64,000 nucleotides of DNA from Halomonas caseinilytica (GTDB taxonomy: Bacteria; Pseudomonadota; Gammaproteobacteria; Pseudomonadales; Halomonadaceae): NCBI RefSeq assembly GCF_001662305.1, contig NZ_BDEP01000005.1, positions 62,001-126,000 of the forward strand. Reading direction: 5' to 3'. The position numbers were made by a program, and so were the translations under genes. Shown in pieces: positions 28,255 to 37,104 of the stretch; position 1 is the first letter of the stretch; every line of letters begins with the position of its first letter. The notes beneath the pieces are model-generated. The model saw only the letters and a list, made by a program, of their open reading frames with translations, was not told the origin of the DNA and made no database searches.

Positions 28255-29223
28255 ATGATTCGAACGCTGCTCCTGGACGCCGATGGTCACGCCTGCCTGG
28301 GGGGTGAAGAATTGATCGCGCACTGGCGTGAAGCGGCGGACAGTCGCATCTGGATCGACCTGCAGGGCGAGAGCGCGGCGCGCGAGCATGAGTTGCTCGA
28401 GGCATTCGGCTGCCATCCCATGGCCATCGACGATGCCCAGCGTGACCGGCACCCGCCGAAGATCGAAGAGTTCGACGATCATACCCTGATCCTCTATCGC
28501 GGCATTTCCTCCTTCGACGACGAGCTCGATTACGTGCCGCAGCAGATGGCATTCCTGCTGGGCGAGCGATTCCTGCTCAGCCTGCATCCAGGGCGGGCGA
28601 TGAGTGTGGACCGGCTGTTCGAGCGCGAAGGGCAGCGACTGTTGGAACGGTCGCCGGAGTATGTGGCATTGCGGATCATGTATACCTCGGCGGGCTTCTA
28701 CCTGGAGAGCCTGCTGGCATTCGAGTCGCAACTCAGCGACCTCGAGGATGCCCTGACCAACGACGGCAGCGATGCCCTCATGCGTCGCGTCATCGCCTAT
28801 CGCTCGAGGCTGGTGAAGATGCGGCGCATCTTCAACTACCATGTCGGTATCACCCAGGAACTGATCGGTTACGACTACGATCATCTGCCCCGTACCAACG
28901 AGGAAACCCTGCACGCCATCAATGACGTGCACGAACGCTTCGAGCGCCTGTTGAGCCTGACCCAGATGTACTACGACATCTGCGGTGATCTAGTGGATGG
29001 CTATCTTTCCCTGACGTCGCACCAGCTCAACAGCACCATGCGCATCCTCACGGTGATCACGGCCATCTTCGTGCCACTGAGCTTCCTGGCGGGACTCTAT
29101 GGCATGAACTTCGCCTACATGCCCGAACTGTCGTTCCGTTATGGCTACTTCATCGTGATCGGCGTCATGCTGTCGCTGGTGGCCGGCATGCTCTACCTGT
29201 TCAGGCGCAAGCGCTGGCTGTAG
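28255..29223 (+). CDS. zntB: CorA-family zinc transporter (ZntB-like)
   Basis: 322-residue CorA-fold channel or transporter. A large cytoplasmic N-terminal domain (IWIDLQGESAARE, IDDAQRDRHPPKIEEFDDH) is followed by long helices and two C-terminal membrane segments. The first ends in LYGMNFAYMPEL, carrying the Gly-Met-Asn selectivity motif of the family. The absence of the acidic MPEL-to-loop pattern of true Mg2+ CorA cannot be judged safely, so ZntB (Zn2+) is the better but not certain name. Divergent from chrA; ribosome-binding site weak. Likely one unit with the acetyltransferase gene that follows. Confidence 0.82.
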   Translation: MIRTLLLDADGHACLGGEELIAHWREAADSRIWIDLQGESAAREHELLEAFGCHPMAIDDAQRDRHPPKIEEFDDHTLILYRGISSFDDELDYVPQQMAFLLGERFLLSLHPGRAMSVDRLFEREGQRLLERSPEYVALRIMYTSAGFYLESLLAFESQLSDLEDALTNDGSDALMRRVIAYRSRLVKMRRIFNYHVGITQELIGYDYDHLPRTNEETLHAINDVHERFERLLSLTQMYYDICGDLVDGYLSLTSHQLNSTMRILTVITAIFVPLSFLAGLYGMNFAYMPELSFRYGYFIVIGVMLSLVAGMLYLFRRKRWL

Positions 29224-29261
29224 TCGTGCATTCTGCCGCTGGGGCTGGGGAGCAACCACTC

Positions 29262-29762
29262 ATGCGACATCGACACCTGGTTTCACTGCACGCCTCGCAC
29301 CTCGAGACGCTCGCGAGCTGGTTCCCGGATGCGTGGAGTTGTCGTCGTTGGGGAGGGCCGGCGTTTCGCTATCCCTTCACGATGCGGAGCTTTCGCGAGG
29401 ACCTGCAGCTCGATGAGATAACCTCGCGCGGCTTGCTGGGCGAGTCGGGGGAATTACTGGGCTTCGGTCAATACTATGCGCGCTGGGGGCATTGCCATCT
29501 GGCCCGGTTGGCCGTCGCGAGCGATCGGCGTGGCGAGGGGCTGGGGGCGCGGCTCATCCAGCTGCTCGCCCGGGAAGGCGGCAAGGCCCTGGCCACCGAG
29601 GCCTGTTCCTTGTTCGTTTTCCCGGATAATCCCGCGCGACGACTCTATCGCCGGCTCGGTTTTGTCGAGACACGGCCTCCCGCTAACGCCTGGACCGATA
29701 GGCCCGACATCCTCTACATGACCGTCGAGCTCGAACGGCTCGAGGAGGCCGTCGGGGACTAG
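29262..29762 (+). CDS. GNAT-family N-acetyltransferase
   Basis: 166-residue acetyltransferase. The acetyl-CoA pyrophosphate-binding loop is in LARLAVASDRRGEGLGARLI (R-x-x-G-x-G pattern), and the C-terminal FVFPDNPARRLYRRLGFVET is the usual final GNAT segment. The substrate is unknown. The ATG at 29262 has GGGAG about 9 bases upstream and is preferred to a GTG at 29226. It starts 38 bases after zntB on the same strand. Confidence 0.85.
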   Translation: MRHRHLVSLHASHLETLASWFPDAWSCRRWGGPAFRYPFTMRSFREDLQLDEITSRGLLGESGELLGFGQYYARWGHCHLARLAVASDRRGEGLGARLIQLLAREGGKALATEACSLFVFPDNPARRLYRRLGFVETRPPANAWTDRPDILYMTVELERLEEAVGD

Positions 29763-29851
29763 GCGGCGAGCAAGGGCGACGGCTGGGCACTATGCTGGAA
29801 CGGAAGCCCCGAAGGGCAATGTTCACCTACCAGTTTCGGGAGGGATAGCAG

Positions 29852-30298
29852 ATGTCCACAATATCGCTTGGTCGTCGGGCATTATTCGCGTTGCCGCTGT
29901 TCGCTTTTTCCACCTTTTCCGCCTTGGCCGAAGAGGGCAGCGACCTGACCTTTCAAGGCGATGCTAGCTTCGGAGGGCCGCACGGCGGCCAGTCGATACA
30001 GGCCGCGTTGATCGACACCGCTTCCGGAGAGGTCCTGGGCATGGAAAGCGGCGAGGTCTCCGCCAGTGCGGAGCCCGCCTTTACCTTCGAGTTTCCCGGG
30101 GCGCTCCAGGAGGGCGGAAACTACGAGGTGCACTACTGGATCGATTCCAACTTTGGCGGCGGCTCTGTCGGTCGTTGCGACGAGATGCAAAACGATCACC
30201 AGTGGAGCATTCCCATAGAAGCGGATGGCGGGAATGTCTCGCATGTAGAAACCCATGATCCTTCGACGCTCGCTTCCGTCTGCGACACTTTCGAGTGA
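29852..30298 (+). CDS. Hypothetical secreted protein
   Basis: 148-residue protein with a Sec signal peptide (ALFALPLFAFSTFSALA, cleavage likely after ALA-E), so the mature protein of about 120 residues is periplasmic or exported. The mature part is acidic and beta-rich, with two cysteines (in GRCDEM and ASVCDTFE) that could form a disulfide. Acidic composition fits a halophile's exported protein. I do not recognise the family. GGGAGGG lies 6 bases before the ATG, so expression is likely. A hairpin follows the stop. Confidence 0.75.
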   Translation: MSTISLGRRALFALPLFAFSTFSALAEEGSDLTFQGDASFGGPHGGQSIQAALIDTASGEVLGMESGEVSASAEPAFTFEFPGALQEGGNYEVHYWIDSNFGGGSVGRCDEMQNDHQWSIPIEADGGNVSHVETHDPSTLASVCDTFE

Positions 30299-30316
30299 CC
30301 TCGATATTGTCGCTCA

Positions 30317-30344
30317 TCACCGTCCGGTCCGATCCGGGCGGTGA
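30317..30344. terminator. Bidirectional hairpin between convergent genes
   Basis: TCACCGTCCGG (30317-30327), loop TCCGAT, CCGGGCGGTGA (30334-30344): an 11-bp stem with one G-U pair, placed between the secreted-protein gene and the convergent MarR gene. No T-run follows, so it may work only weakly or with Rho. Confidence 0.5.
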
Positions 30345-30353
30345 CCATGCCAA

Positions 30354-30860
30354 TTAGCCGTTGGCGTCCAGGCCGCTCATCAACTTGGCCAGCAGGGCGT
30401 TCAGCGCGCGCTGCTCCTCATCGCTCAGCGGCGAGAGCGCTCGGGCCTCGTTGTCCACATGCAAGGCGACGGTGCTGTTCACGAGCTCAAGCCCTTCTTC
30501 CGTCAGGGTGACCAGCATGCTGCGGCGGTCATCCGGGTTGGGGCGACGCGCGATCAAGCCGGCCTTCTCCAGGCGGTCGAGCTGGTTGGTCATGCCTCCT
30601 GAAGAGAACATCAGCACCTTGAACAGCTGGGTCGGCGTCAGGGCATAGGGTTCTCCGGCGCGACGCAGGGTTGCCAGCACATCGAATTCTCTTGGTTGCA
30701 AGCCGCGCTCTCTGAAGAAGGGCTCCAGGTAGTCATGGGTGATATGGCGGCTGACGGCCCCCAGGCGGGCGGTCAGCTCCATGGGCAGCAGCTCGAGTTC
30801 GGGCCGTTCCCGGCGCCACTGATCGATCGCGACACTGACTCTGTCCATAGTCCTTGCCAT
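30354..30860 (-). CDS. MarR-family transcriptional regulator
   Basis: 168-residue winged-helix regulator. The DNA-binding core spans about 55-125: YALTPTQLFKVLMFSSGGMTNQLDRLEKAG is the recognition region, and LIARRPNPDDRRSMLVTLTEEG the wing. MarR proteins usually repress genes next to them and release DNA on binding a phenolic or other small ligand, or on oxidation; there is no cysteine in the visible core. Start at 30860, with an alternative ATG at 30848. It is divergent from an EamA exporter and a nitroreductase, with a repeated operator between, so it most likely represses these. Confidence 0.9.
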   Translation of the reverse strand: MARTMDRVSVAIDQWRRERPELELLPMELTARLGAVSRHITHDYLEPFFRERGLQPREFDVLATLRRAGEPYALTPTQLFKVLMFSSGGMTNQLDRLEKAGLIARRPNPDDRRSMLVTLTEEGLELVNSTVALHVDNEARALSPLSDEEQRALNALLAKLMSGLDANG

Positions 30861-30864
30861 CCAT

Positions 30865-30899
30865 TTATCTTGATACTAAGATTCTTTTTATCGTGATAC
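30865..30899. promoter_or_regulatory. Double MarR-type operator
   Basis: TTATCTTGATAC (30865-30876) recurs as TTATCGTGATAC (30888-30899), 23 bases on. The first copy lies in the inverted repeat ATCTT-N6-AAGAT (30867-30882), a common MarR site form. The pair covers the space between the divergent marR and EamA starts, so binding would cover both promoters. Confidence 0.65.
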
Positions 30900-30925
30900 A
30901 CGACAACGAGATAGAGGAGCATAGA

Positions 30926-31879
30926 ATGGCGAATGTACCCACGGGACACAAGGCCGACGTCGTCAAGGCCCTGGGCTGCCTGCTGCTGGTAGGGACGTTG
31001 CTGGCCCTGTCACTGAGCGTGGCCAAGTTCGCCGATGCGGCGGAACTGCCACGCCTCACCTTCCTGATGGTGGCCATGGTCGGCGCCAGTCTCGCTCTGC
31101 TGCTGCTTTCGGTGCCGAAACGGGGGCACTGGCGTCTCGATCGCCGCATCATCGAGTACGCGCTGGTCGCCGGGCTCCTGCTGGCCATGCCCAATGCACT
31201 GGGCTTTCTGGCGGTGCGTCATGTGGGCGCAGGGTTCGTCTCGCTGAGCTTTGCCTTCCCGATACTGGTGACCTGGTTGCTGGCGGTGCTCCTGCGAATG
31301 GAGTCGCTGCGCTGGGACCGGTTGATCGGCGTCTTGCTGGGGCTGGCCGGCGGTGTCGTGCTGGCCTTGTCCAAGGCCGAGGCCGGCGGCGGTCAACTGG
31401 GCTGGTCGCTGTTGATCCTGCTGCTGCCTGTGATGCTGGCGCTGGGTAACATCTACCGGACCCGGCGCTGGCCGGATGGCGTGCCGCTCACCTATCTCAC
31501 TGCGTTGGTGCTGGCAGGGGCGGCGCTCGGTCTGCTGCCGATAGCACTCGGCACCGAACCGGGCCAGATCGGGGAGCTGTTCGACTCATCCGCCGCAGTG
31601 GGGCTGCTGATGGTCGAGATGGCCATCTTCACCGTTCTGTATCTGTTCTTCTTCATCCTTCAACGGTTAGCCGGCCCGGTGTATCTGAGCCAGATCGGCA
31701 CCGTCGCCGCCGTCATGGGCACGGCTATCGCCGTACTCTTTCTGGGGGAATCGGCGCCGCCCAATCTCGCCATCGCCGGTGGCCTGGTCATTGCCGGCAC
31801 CCTGGTTTTCCAACGTGCGTCCTGGCGAGCAGTACCATCCTCGACGCGCCCGGCCCCCCATCAACCCGAGGAGTCCTGA
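30926..31879 (+). CDS. EamA-family (DMT) exporter
   Basis: 317-residue inner-membrane protein with ten hydrophobic segments in two five-helix repeats, as in the drug/metabolite transporter superfamily. Typical text: ALGFLAVRHVGAGFVSLSFA in the first half and LAGPVYLSQIGTVAAVMGTA then IAVLFLGESAPPN in the second. Such proteins export amino acids, metabolites or drugs. GAGGAG lies 6 bases before the ATG. Its stop overlaps the nitroreductase start (TGATG), so the two proteins are made together, presumably under the MarR regulator. Confidence 0.87.
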   Translation: MANVPTGHKADVVKALGCLLLVGTLLALSLSVAKFADAAELPRLTFLMVAMVGASLALLLLSVPKRGHWRLDRRIIEYALVAGLLLAMPNALGFLAVRHVGAGFVSLSFAFPILVTWLLAVLLRMESLRWDRLIGVLLGLAGGVVLALSKAEAGGGQLGWSLLILLLPVMLALGNIYRTRRWPDGVPLTYLTALVLAGAALGLLPIALGTEPGQIGELFDSSAAVGLLMVEMAIFTVLYLFFFILQRLAGPVYLSQIGTVAAVMGTAIAVLFLGESAPPNLAIAGGLVIAGTLVFQRASWRAVPSSTRPAPHQPEES

Positions 31880-32514
31880 TGATGTTGCATACTGCCCTGA
31901 ACTGGCGCTACGCCACCAAACGAATGAACGGCCGTCGCGTACCCGATGCCACACTCGAACGCATCCTGGACGCGGCCCACCTGGCGCCCTCGTCCTATGG
32001 CCTGCAGCCCTACTCGATCGTGGTGGTCGATACGCCGGAGCTGCGAGAGCGCTGCCAGCCAGCGATGTACCATCAACCCCAGGTCGTCGAGGGCTCTCAC
32101 CTTTTGGTGTTTGCCACCTGGGAGAGCATCGGCAACGCCGAGGTCGACCAATTGATGGCGCTGATTGCCGAGGAACGTGGGGTCGAGCCGGCATCCCTCG
32201 AAAGCTATCGCCATACCATCGCGGAGACGGTCGCTCGCCTGTCGACACCGGAGGCGAGGCATCAATGGGCCGCACGGCAGGCCTATCTGGCCATGGGCAT
32301 GGTGCTGACAGCAGCCGCCATGGAACGTGTCGATGCCACCCCCATGGAGGGCTTCGATCCGGCGGCCCTGGACGAAGTCCTTGGCCTGCCGGAACGCGGG
32401 CTGCGCAGCGCCGTGGTGGTGACGCTCGGCTATCGCGACCTGGAGACCGACTGGCTTGCCGGTCTCAAGAAGGTGCGTTGGCCACGCGACCGTGTGATCG
32501 TCCGTGCGGAGTGA
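31879..32514 (+). CDS. Nitroreductase family oxidoreductase (NfsB-like)
   Basis: 211-residue flavoprotein using FMN and NAD(P)H. The N-terminal LNWRYATKRMNGRRVPD and AAHLAPSSYGLQPYSIVVV (FMN-binding Arg and Ser residues), and AAAMERVDATPMEGFDPAAL near the C-terminus, are the NfsB/YdgI-like pattern. Such enzymes reduce nitroaromatics, quinones or other electron-poor compounds. Translationally coupled to the EamA gene. A MarR-controlled exporter plus nitroreductase suggests a response to a quinone or nitro compound; inference. Confidence 0.88.
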   Translation: MMLHTALNWRYATKRMNGRRVPDATLERILDAAHLAPSSYGLQPYSIVVVDTPELRERCQPAMYHQPQVVEGSHLLVFATWESIGNAEVDQLMALIAEERGVEPASLESYRHTIAETVARLSTPEARHQWAARQAYLAMGMVLTAAAMERVDATPMEGFDPAALDEVLGLPERGLRSAVVVTLGYRDLETDWLAGLKKVRWPRDRVIVRAE

Positions 32515-32698
32515 GCCGAGCGCTTCGACCCGAGCGTTCAGCGTCGTGTGGGATTGATGGAGTGGTGGGCGAGCGGAAAACTACCGGGTGGGTTGGGGCA
32601 AGTACGGGCACATGGCCAAAGGAGCATATCAGCACCCACTACGATTCACGGTATGCTGAAGGCGATGTTCGAAAGTCTTCACGACAAGGATATGAGCG

Positions 32699-33088
32699 AT
32701 GCGACTCCAGCGAACCGGCGTGATTCTCAACACCGAGAACCATGAGGCGTGCGTGACCTTTTATCGAGATGTTCTCGCGCTGCCCGTCATGTTCGAGAAG
32801 CAGGAAGGCGACTTCCGACTGACCTGCCTGGAGTTTGGCGGTGCCTACTTGATGGTCGAAACCGGCGGGGTGGCGCGTCCCGAAGGCAAGCGTATTGCCG
32901 AGAATGCCACGAAGCTCCGGTTCAACGTGGCGGACCTGGAAGAGGCCCTCGGGACCCTGCGTGCCCAGGGCATCGAGGCGAGCATCGAGCGTAACGCTTG
33001 GGGCGCGACCATCAACCTCTTCGACCCCGATGGCAATCGGGTCGGATTGCGAGAAGAAGGGACGTTCCGTCAGCAGGCGGGAGAATAA
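32699..33088 (+). CDS. VOC-family (glyoxalase/bleomycin-resistance-like) protein
   Basis: 129-residue protein of one glyoxalase-fold module pair: RTGVILNTENHEACVTFYRD opens the first beta-alpha-beta-beta-beta unit and INLFDPDGNRVGLREE closes the second. The family includes metal-dependent lyases, dioxygenases and antibiotic-binding proteins; nothing here decides among them. AAGGA lies 8 bases upstream of the ATG. The preceding 184 bases contain no gene that I can support. Confidence 0.85.
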   Translation: MRLQRTGVILNTENHEACVTFYRDVLALPVMFEKQEGDFRLTCLEFGGAYLMVETGGVARPEGKRIAENATKLRFNVADLEEALGTLRAQGIEASIERNAWGATINLFDPDGNRVGLREEGTFRQQAGE

Positions 33089-33183
33089 TTGCCTGAAGGG
33101 CATGCCGTGTTCGTCGGTTTGTCCAGAATGGCCTAGACTCGAAGTTCGTCCATTGTCATCCGAGCTTTCGAGGACAATCCGAC

Positions 33184-33798
33184 ATGATATCCATCGAGTT
33201 TCTGGTCACGTCCCTGATCGTGGTTCTGGTGCCTGGCGCCGGCGTGGTGTGCACGGTGACGGCGGGGCTGACTCAAGGGCGTGTCGCGAGCCTCTACACG
33301 GCCTTGGGCTGCACGATCGGTATCGTGCCTCATCTGCTGGCCACGGTACTTGGCCTGGCGGCGATCCTGCACACCAGTGCGGTCGCCTTTCAAGTGCTCA
33401 AGTTCGCCGGTGTTGCCTATCTGCTCTATCTGGCCTATGCCACCTGGCGGGATCGTTCTGCCTTTGCACTGGACGAAAGCGTCACGCGATCCAGCGCGCT
33501 GAGCCTCATCCTCAAGGCGATGCTGATCAACAGCCTGAATCCCAAGCTGACCCTCTTCTTCATGGCGTTTCTGCCGCAGTTCGTCGTGCCCGGTGCGGTG
33601 CCCGGATTGTGGCAGCTGATGGGACTCAGCGCCGTGTTCATGGTGATGACGCTCGTCGTCTTCGTCGGCTACGGCTGCCTGGCGCATGCCTTCCGCCGGG
33701 GCGTCGTCGAATCGCCCCGGGTGCAATCATGGCTGCGACGTGGTTTCTCCGGTGCCTTTGCGGGGTTGGGTGTTCAACTGGCGCTGTCGGACCGGTGA
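33184..33798 (+). CDS. LysE/RhtB-family amino-acid exporter (second copy)
   Basis: 204-residue membrane protein with about six hydrophobic segments. VLVPGAGVVCTVTAGLTQGR occupies the place of the family's PGP signature (here PGA), and LINSLNPKLTLFFMAFLPQFV is the second hallmark. The altered PGP motif sets it apart from the exporter at the start of the window. Substrate unknown. GAGGA lies about 10 bases before the ATG, and the neighbouring genes on the same strand (VOC, GNAT) are unrelated in function. Confidence 0.87.
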   Translation: MISIEFLVTSLIVVLVPGAGVVCTVTAGLTQGRVASLYTALGCTIGIVPHLLATVLGLAAILHTSAVAFQVLKFAGVAYLLYLAYATWRDRSAFALDESVTRSSALSLILKAMLINSLNPKLTLFFMAFLPQFVVPGAVPGLWQLMGLSAVFMVMTLVVFVGYGCLAHAFRRGVVESPRVQSWLRRGFSGAFAGLGVQLALSDR

Positions 33799-33848
33799 AT
33801 GCCGTCGGTCGGCACGAGACCCTGCATGATCGCAAGGCAACGAGGCCC

Positions 33849-34400
33849 ATGAAGAGAAGCCGCGACCTCTCGTTCGAGACCGATAGGCTGACCATCCGCC
33901 GCTTATCGAAGCAGGATCTGCCCGACCTGGCGGCCATTCTGAGTGATCCGGCGGTGATGCGGTTTTCCGTTCGAGGCGTCTGCGACCGACGGGCCACCCG
34001 TCGTTTCCTTGACTGGAGCCGGGATTGCCACGCGATCCGTGGCTTCGGGCCCATGGCGCTGATCGAACGGGAGAGCGGTGAGTTCGTGGGGTTCTGTGGC
34101 CTGGTGCCGGAAGAGGTGGCGGGTGTCGAGGAGATCGGGATCGGTTATCGACTGGCCAGACGTTTCTGGCATCGCGGACTGGCCCCCGAGGCGGCCCGGG
34201 CCGTGCTGGCGAATGCCTTCGACGCTCAGTGCCTGGAGACGGTAGTGGCCGTCATCGAGCCGGCGCATCTGGCCTCCATTCGCGTGGCGGAGAAGGTCGG
34301 GTTCCGGGCATTCGTCACGAGCCGTTTCCACGGGCGCGATGTTCGCCTGTACCGCCTGTCCCGGGAACAGTGGCGAGAGATGGCCACTCCTGTCGGATAG
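33849..34400 (+). CDS. GNAT-family acetyltransferase (RimJ/RimL-like)
   Basis: 183-residue acetyltransferase of the RimJ/RimL branch: FETDRLTIRRLSKQDLPDLA at the start, EIGIGYRLARRFWHRGLAPE (acetyl-CoA loop) in the middle, and NxxSIRVAEKVGF-like text, here ASIRVAEKVGFRAF, near the end. These enzymes acetylate protein N-termini or small molecules; the target is unknown. ATG at 33849 with a near GAGG. Gaps of 50 and 30 bases to its neighbours suggest a shared transcript with the LysE gene. Confidence 0.86.
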   Translation: MKRSRDLSFETDRLTIRRLSKQDLPDLAAILSDPAVMRFSVRGVCDRRATRRFLDWSRDCHAIRGFGPMALIERESGEFVGFCGLVPEEVAGVEEIGIGYRLARRFWHRGLAPEAARAVLANAFDAQCLETVVAVIEPAHLASIRVAEKVGFRAFVTSRFHGRDVRLYRLSREQWREMATPVG

Positions 34401-34430
34401 CTAGCCCCTGTCGGGTAGAGGCCTCCTGTC

Positions 34431-34982
34431 ATGTGCCATGACCTGGAAAGCCGGGTTCTTGCCTGGTTACGTGCCGACCCCGCTCGGCTCGAAGCACTGG
34501 AGCTCGCCGAACGACTGCGCCTGGACGACTGGTGCCTGGCTGCAGGTTTCGTGCGCAACCTGGTATGGGATCGTCTCCACGGATACACGCATCCGACGCC
34601 GCTCAATGACATTGATCTCGTGTACTTCGATGCCCGGGATGACTCGGCGGCGCGGGATCGTGAGCTGGAGGAGTATCTAGGTGCCGTGTCGAACCTGCCC
34701 TGGTCGGTCAAGAATCAGGCCAGGATGCATGAACGTAATGGCGATGCCCCCTATCGCTCGACGTGCGATGCCATGACGTATTGGGTCGAGCATGAAACGG
34801 CCGTGGGTGCCCATCTCGGCAGGGATCAGCGCCTGTCACTGGTGGCACCATTCGGCCTGGCGTCGTTGCTGGCAGGCGAGGTGACCTACAATCCGCGATG
34901 CTGCAACCGGACGGCATTTCGTGCGCGCTTCCGCCGCAAGGAGTGGTTGTCGATATGGCCAAGGCTGGTTGTCGTCGGCTGA
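34431..34982 (+). CDS. Nucleotidyltransferase-fold protein (NTP_transf_6 type)
   Basis: 183-residue protein. WCLAAGFVRNLVWDRLHG, then PLNDIDLVYFDARDDS (the DxD metal pair of a polymerase-beta-like fold) and WSVKNQARMHERNGDAPY match the NTP_transf_6 family of unknown role. MTYWVEHETAVGAHL and the C-terminal RFRRKEWLSIWPRL complete the usual pattern. The start at 34431 has GAGG about 13 bases upstream, so it is not certain. It is convergent with the cyclotransferase-like gene across about 95 bases. Confidence 0.82.
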   Translation: MCHDLESRVLAWLRADPARLEALELAERLRLDDWCLAAGFVRNLVWDRLHGYTHPTPLNDIDLVYFDARDDSAARDRELEEYLGAVSNLPWSVKNQARMHERNGDAPYRSTCDAMTYWVEHETAVGAHLGRDQRLSLVAPFGLASLLAGEVTYNPRCCNRTAFRARFRRKEWLSIWPRLVVVG

Positions 34983-35078
34983 AAGAGCGCATGCACGTCC
35001 GACCGAAGGCGCGGCGGGGCGATGTGTCGGGGCAGGGTGGCCCCGGGAGCCATCCTGCCCGAGTGGCGGGCGTCGTCG

Positions 35079-35720
35079 TCAGGCATTTCGCGTCGGGCGT
35101 CGGATGGCCCTGACCCGCCCGCTGGGGCCGCCGCCGCAGAAGAACCGATCGGCCCCGTCGGATTCGAGCCCCGAGACCCCCGTGTCGGTCGGCAGTTCGA
35201 GGCGTTGCTGTACCTCCCCCGTATGCGGGTCGACCCGCCTCACATCGCTTTCGCCGCTTTCCCAGGTGCCGTGCCAAAGTTCGCCGTCCACCCAGGTAAC
35301 GCCGGTGACCATGCGGTCGGATTCGAGGATGCGCAGCACGTCGCCGGTCCAAGGATCGACCTGAAGGATCTTGCGTCCTTCATACTGTCCTACCCAGAGT
35401 GTTCCTTCGGCCCAGGCCAACCCCGAGTCATCGTCTTCGCTGGGCGAGGGGATCGTCGCGAGCACATCTCCCGTCTCTGGATCGATGCGCTGGATGCGCT
35501 TGCCGGCGATCTGGTACAGGTGCTGGCCATCGAAGGCCGTTCCGGCGGTTGCCGCAGCATCCACCGAGCGCCCTGTCCTGCCGCTTTCCGGATCGAGGGT
35601 GGTCAGCGTCTCGCCGGTCGCCAGCCAGATGGAGCGGCCGTCGAATGTCACGCCATGCACGCACTCGATGCCGGGAAACGGGCCGTACTCGCGGATCACG
35701 TCGGCTGAATGTCGTTGCAT
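35079..35720 (-). CDS. Beta-propeller protein, glutaminyl cyclotransferase-like
   Basis: 213-residue cytoplasmic protein (no signal peptide) with repeated beta-propeller blades, each ending near a DPxTG(D/E)V pattern: LDPESGRTG, IDPETGDVL, VDPWTGDVL, VDPHTGEVQ. The repeats IWLATGETL, LYQIAGKRI and LWVGQYEGRK are the blade strands. This resembles the bacterial glutamine-cyclotransferase-like/SMP-30-like propellers, but no catalytic claim is made. AAGGAG lies before the ATG. The gene follows the HTH-TPR regulator gene on the same strand by 35 bases, so the two form an operon. Confidence 0.75.
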   Translation of the reverse strand: MQRHSADVIREYGPFPGIECVHGVTFDGRSIWLATGETLTTLDPESGRTGRSVDAAATAGTAFDGQHLYQIAGKRIQRIDPETGDVLATIPSPSEDDDSGLAWAEGTLWVGQYEGRKILQVDPWTGDVLRILESDRMVTGVTWVDGELWHGTWESGESDVRRVDPHTGEVQQRLELPTDTGVSGLESDGADRFFCGGGPSGRVRAIRRPTRNA

Positions 35721-35755
35721 CGTCTTCTCCTTGGTTGTCGATTACCTGACCAAGG

Positions 35756-36976
35756 CTAGCCGCTCGGCAGTGGACCAGGGAGTAACAAGGTTGTCGTGAA
35801 CCCGGGGATGGTGGCTGTCATCCAGCGACACGTCCGCCCACGGCCATGGGCCTGCGCCTTGCCCATCGCCGCCAGCGCATCGAGCGAGCGTTGTACGGTG
35901 CGCTGGCTGACCCCGAGAGCGAGTGCCAGGGCCGAGCTCGACCAGGCTTCGCCGTCGGCGAGCAAGGCCAGCACATCGGCATGCGGCGTATCGTCGGGCG
36001 GCACCAGCACGACGACATCGCGGGCATCGTGTGGCGCGAGCGCAAAGCCTCGGCGTGTCGCGTTCACCGTGGCCAGCGGGCGCAGCGCCGTGCGCAGTCG
36101 GCCGATCTCGACCCGCAGCCGCGCACGATGCGTCTCGTCGATGTAGCGCGTTTGGAAGGCGTGCTTGATGAGGATCTCCCGCGGTACGTCGTCGGGCCAC
36201 GCTTCGCCCAGGGCGCGCACGAGCGCGAACAATACTGGCCGTCGGGTCAGCGCGACCAGGGTGTCGGTGTGGCGCACGACATGGCGGCACCCATCCACCA
36301 CCAAGGCCCGGGAGGCCAGGAGAGCCTCGACATCCGCGAGCAGCAGGGGGCGCTCGCCGTCGCATGTCATTCGGCGCGCCGCGGTGGTGTGCAGCACATG
36401 GGTGGCGGTTTCGATCTCCGCCAGCAGGGCTGGAATGCCGGCGGCGCGAGCGGCGTGCCCGGCTCTGGCGAGTGCGGAATGGACTCGGCCGGTCTTGAGT
36501 CGTCGCGTCGCGATGCCCGCTACCACGAGTTCATGGGCGGCTCGCAAGGCCGGTGGCAAGGCGGCGGGATCGATGCCCGAGAGGCGTTCGTCGGCCGCGT
36601 CGAGGCGACCGAGCAGCAACAGATGGCGGGCCTCGAGGTGACGAGCATGGGAGGCATTCACGAGATCGCCGTGTGACGCGAGGGTCGCGTGGGCATCCTC
36701 GAGCGCCCTGGCGGGCCAGCCGAGGTCACGCGAGACGAGCGCAATCTCGGCCTCGGCGATGATGCATCGCGCACGCGCCACCGTGTCCTTCGAGCCAAAC
36801 GCTCGCGCGGCATCGCGCAGCCGTTCCCGGGCCAGCGCGAGATCGCCGAGCCGCGCCATGGCGATGCCCCTCAGGGCGAGGGCTGGCGCATCCTCGCGCA
36901 GGGCAATCCGGTTCAGTGCGCCGAGCGGGTCGCCCTGCGCGAGCGCGCGCCCCGCAGCCGCGATCAGGGCATCCAT
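35756..36976 (-). CDS. TPR-containing winged-helix transcriptional regulator
   Basis: About 406 residues. The N-terminal two thirds are alanine-rich helical repeats (GRALAQGDPLGALNRIAL, ALALRGIAMARLGDLALARE), as in TPR arrays. A later basic region (FQTRYIDETHRARLRVEIGR) is followed by a C-terminal helix-turn-helix: WSSSALALALGVSQRTVQRS with LDALAAMGKAQAHGRGR. I read it as a DNA-binding regulator with a TPR sensor part. The start MDALIAA (36976) is chosen over 37018; neither has a good ribosome-binding site. It probably controls the adjacent propeller gene and perhaps the divergent DUF899 gene. Confidence 0.75.
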   Translation of the reverse strand: MDALIAAAGRALAQGDPLGALNRIALREDAPALALRGIAMARLGDLALARERLRDAARAFGSKDTVARARCIIAEAEIALVSRDLGWPARALEDAHATLASHGDLVNASHARHLEARHLLLLGRLDAADERLSGIDPAALPPALRAAHELVVAGIATRRLKTGRVHSALARAGHAARAAGIPALLAEIETATHVLHTTAARRMTCDGERPLLLADVEALLASRALVVDGCRHVVRHTDTLVALTRRPVLFALVRALGEAWPDDVPREILIKHAFQTRYIDETHRARLRVEIGRLRTALRPLATVNATRRGFALAPHDARDVVVLVPPDDTPHADVLALLADGEAWSSSALALALGVSQRTVQRSLDALAAMGKAQAHGRGRTCRWMTATIPGFTTTLLLPGPLPSG

Positions 36977-37104
36977 GGAAATGTCGCCATCATTGTTACT
37001 CCCGGACGCGCCGTGCATGTACTAACTATATCTCATGGGTCGGTATCGACAGGCCCGAGAGATGACACGAGCGATCATGCACGATTCGAAAGGAGAATGC
37101 CGAG

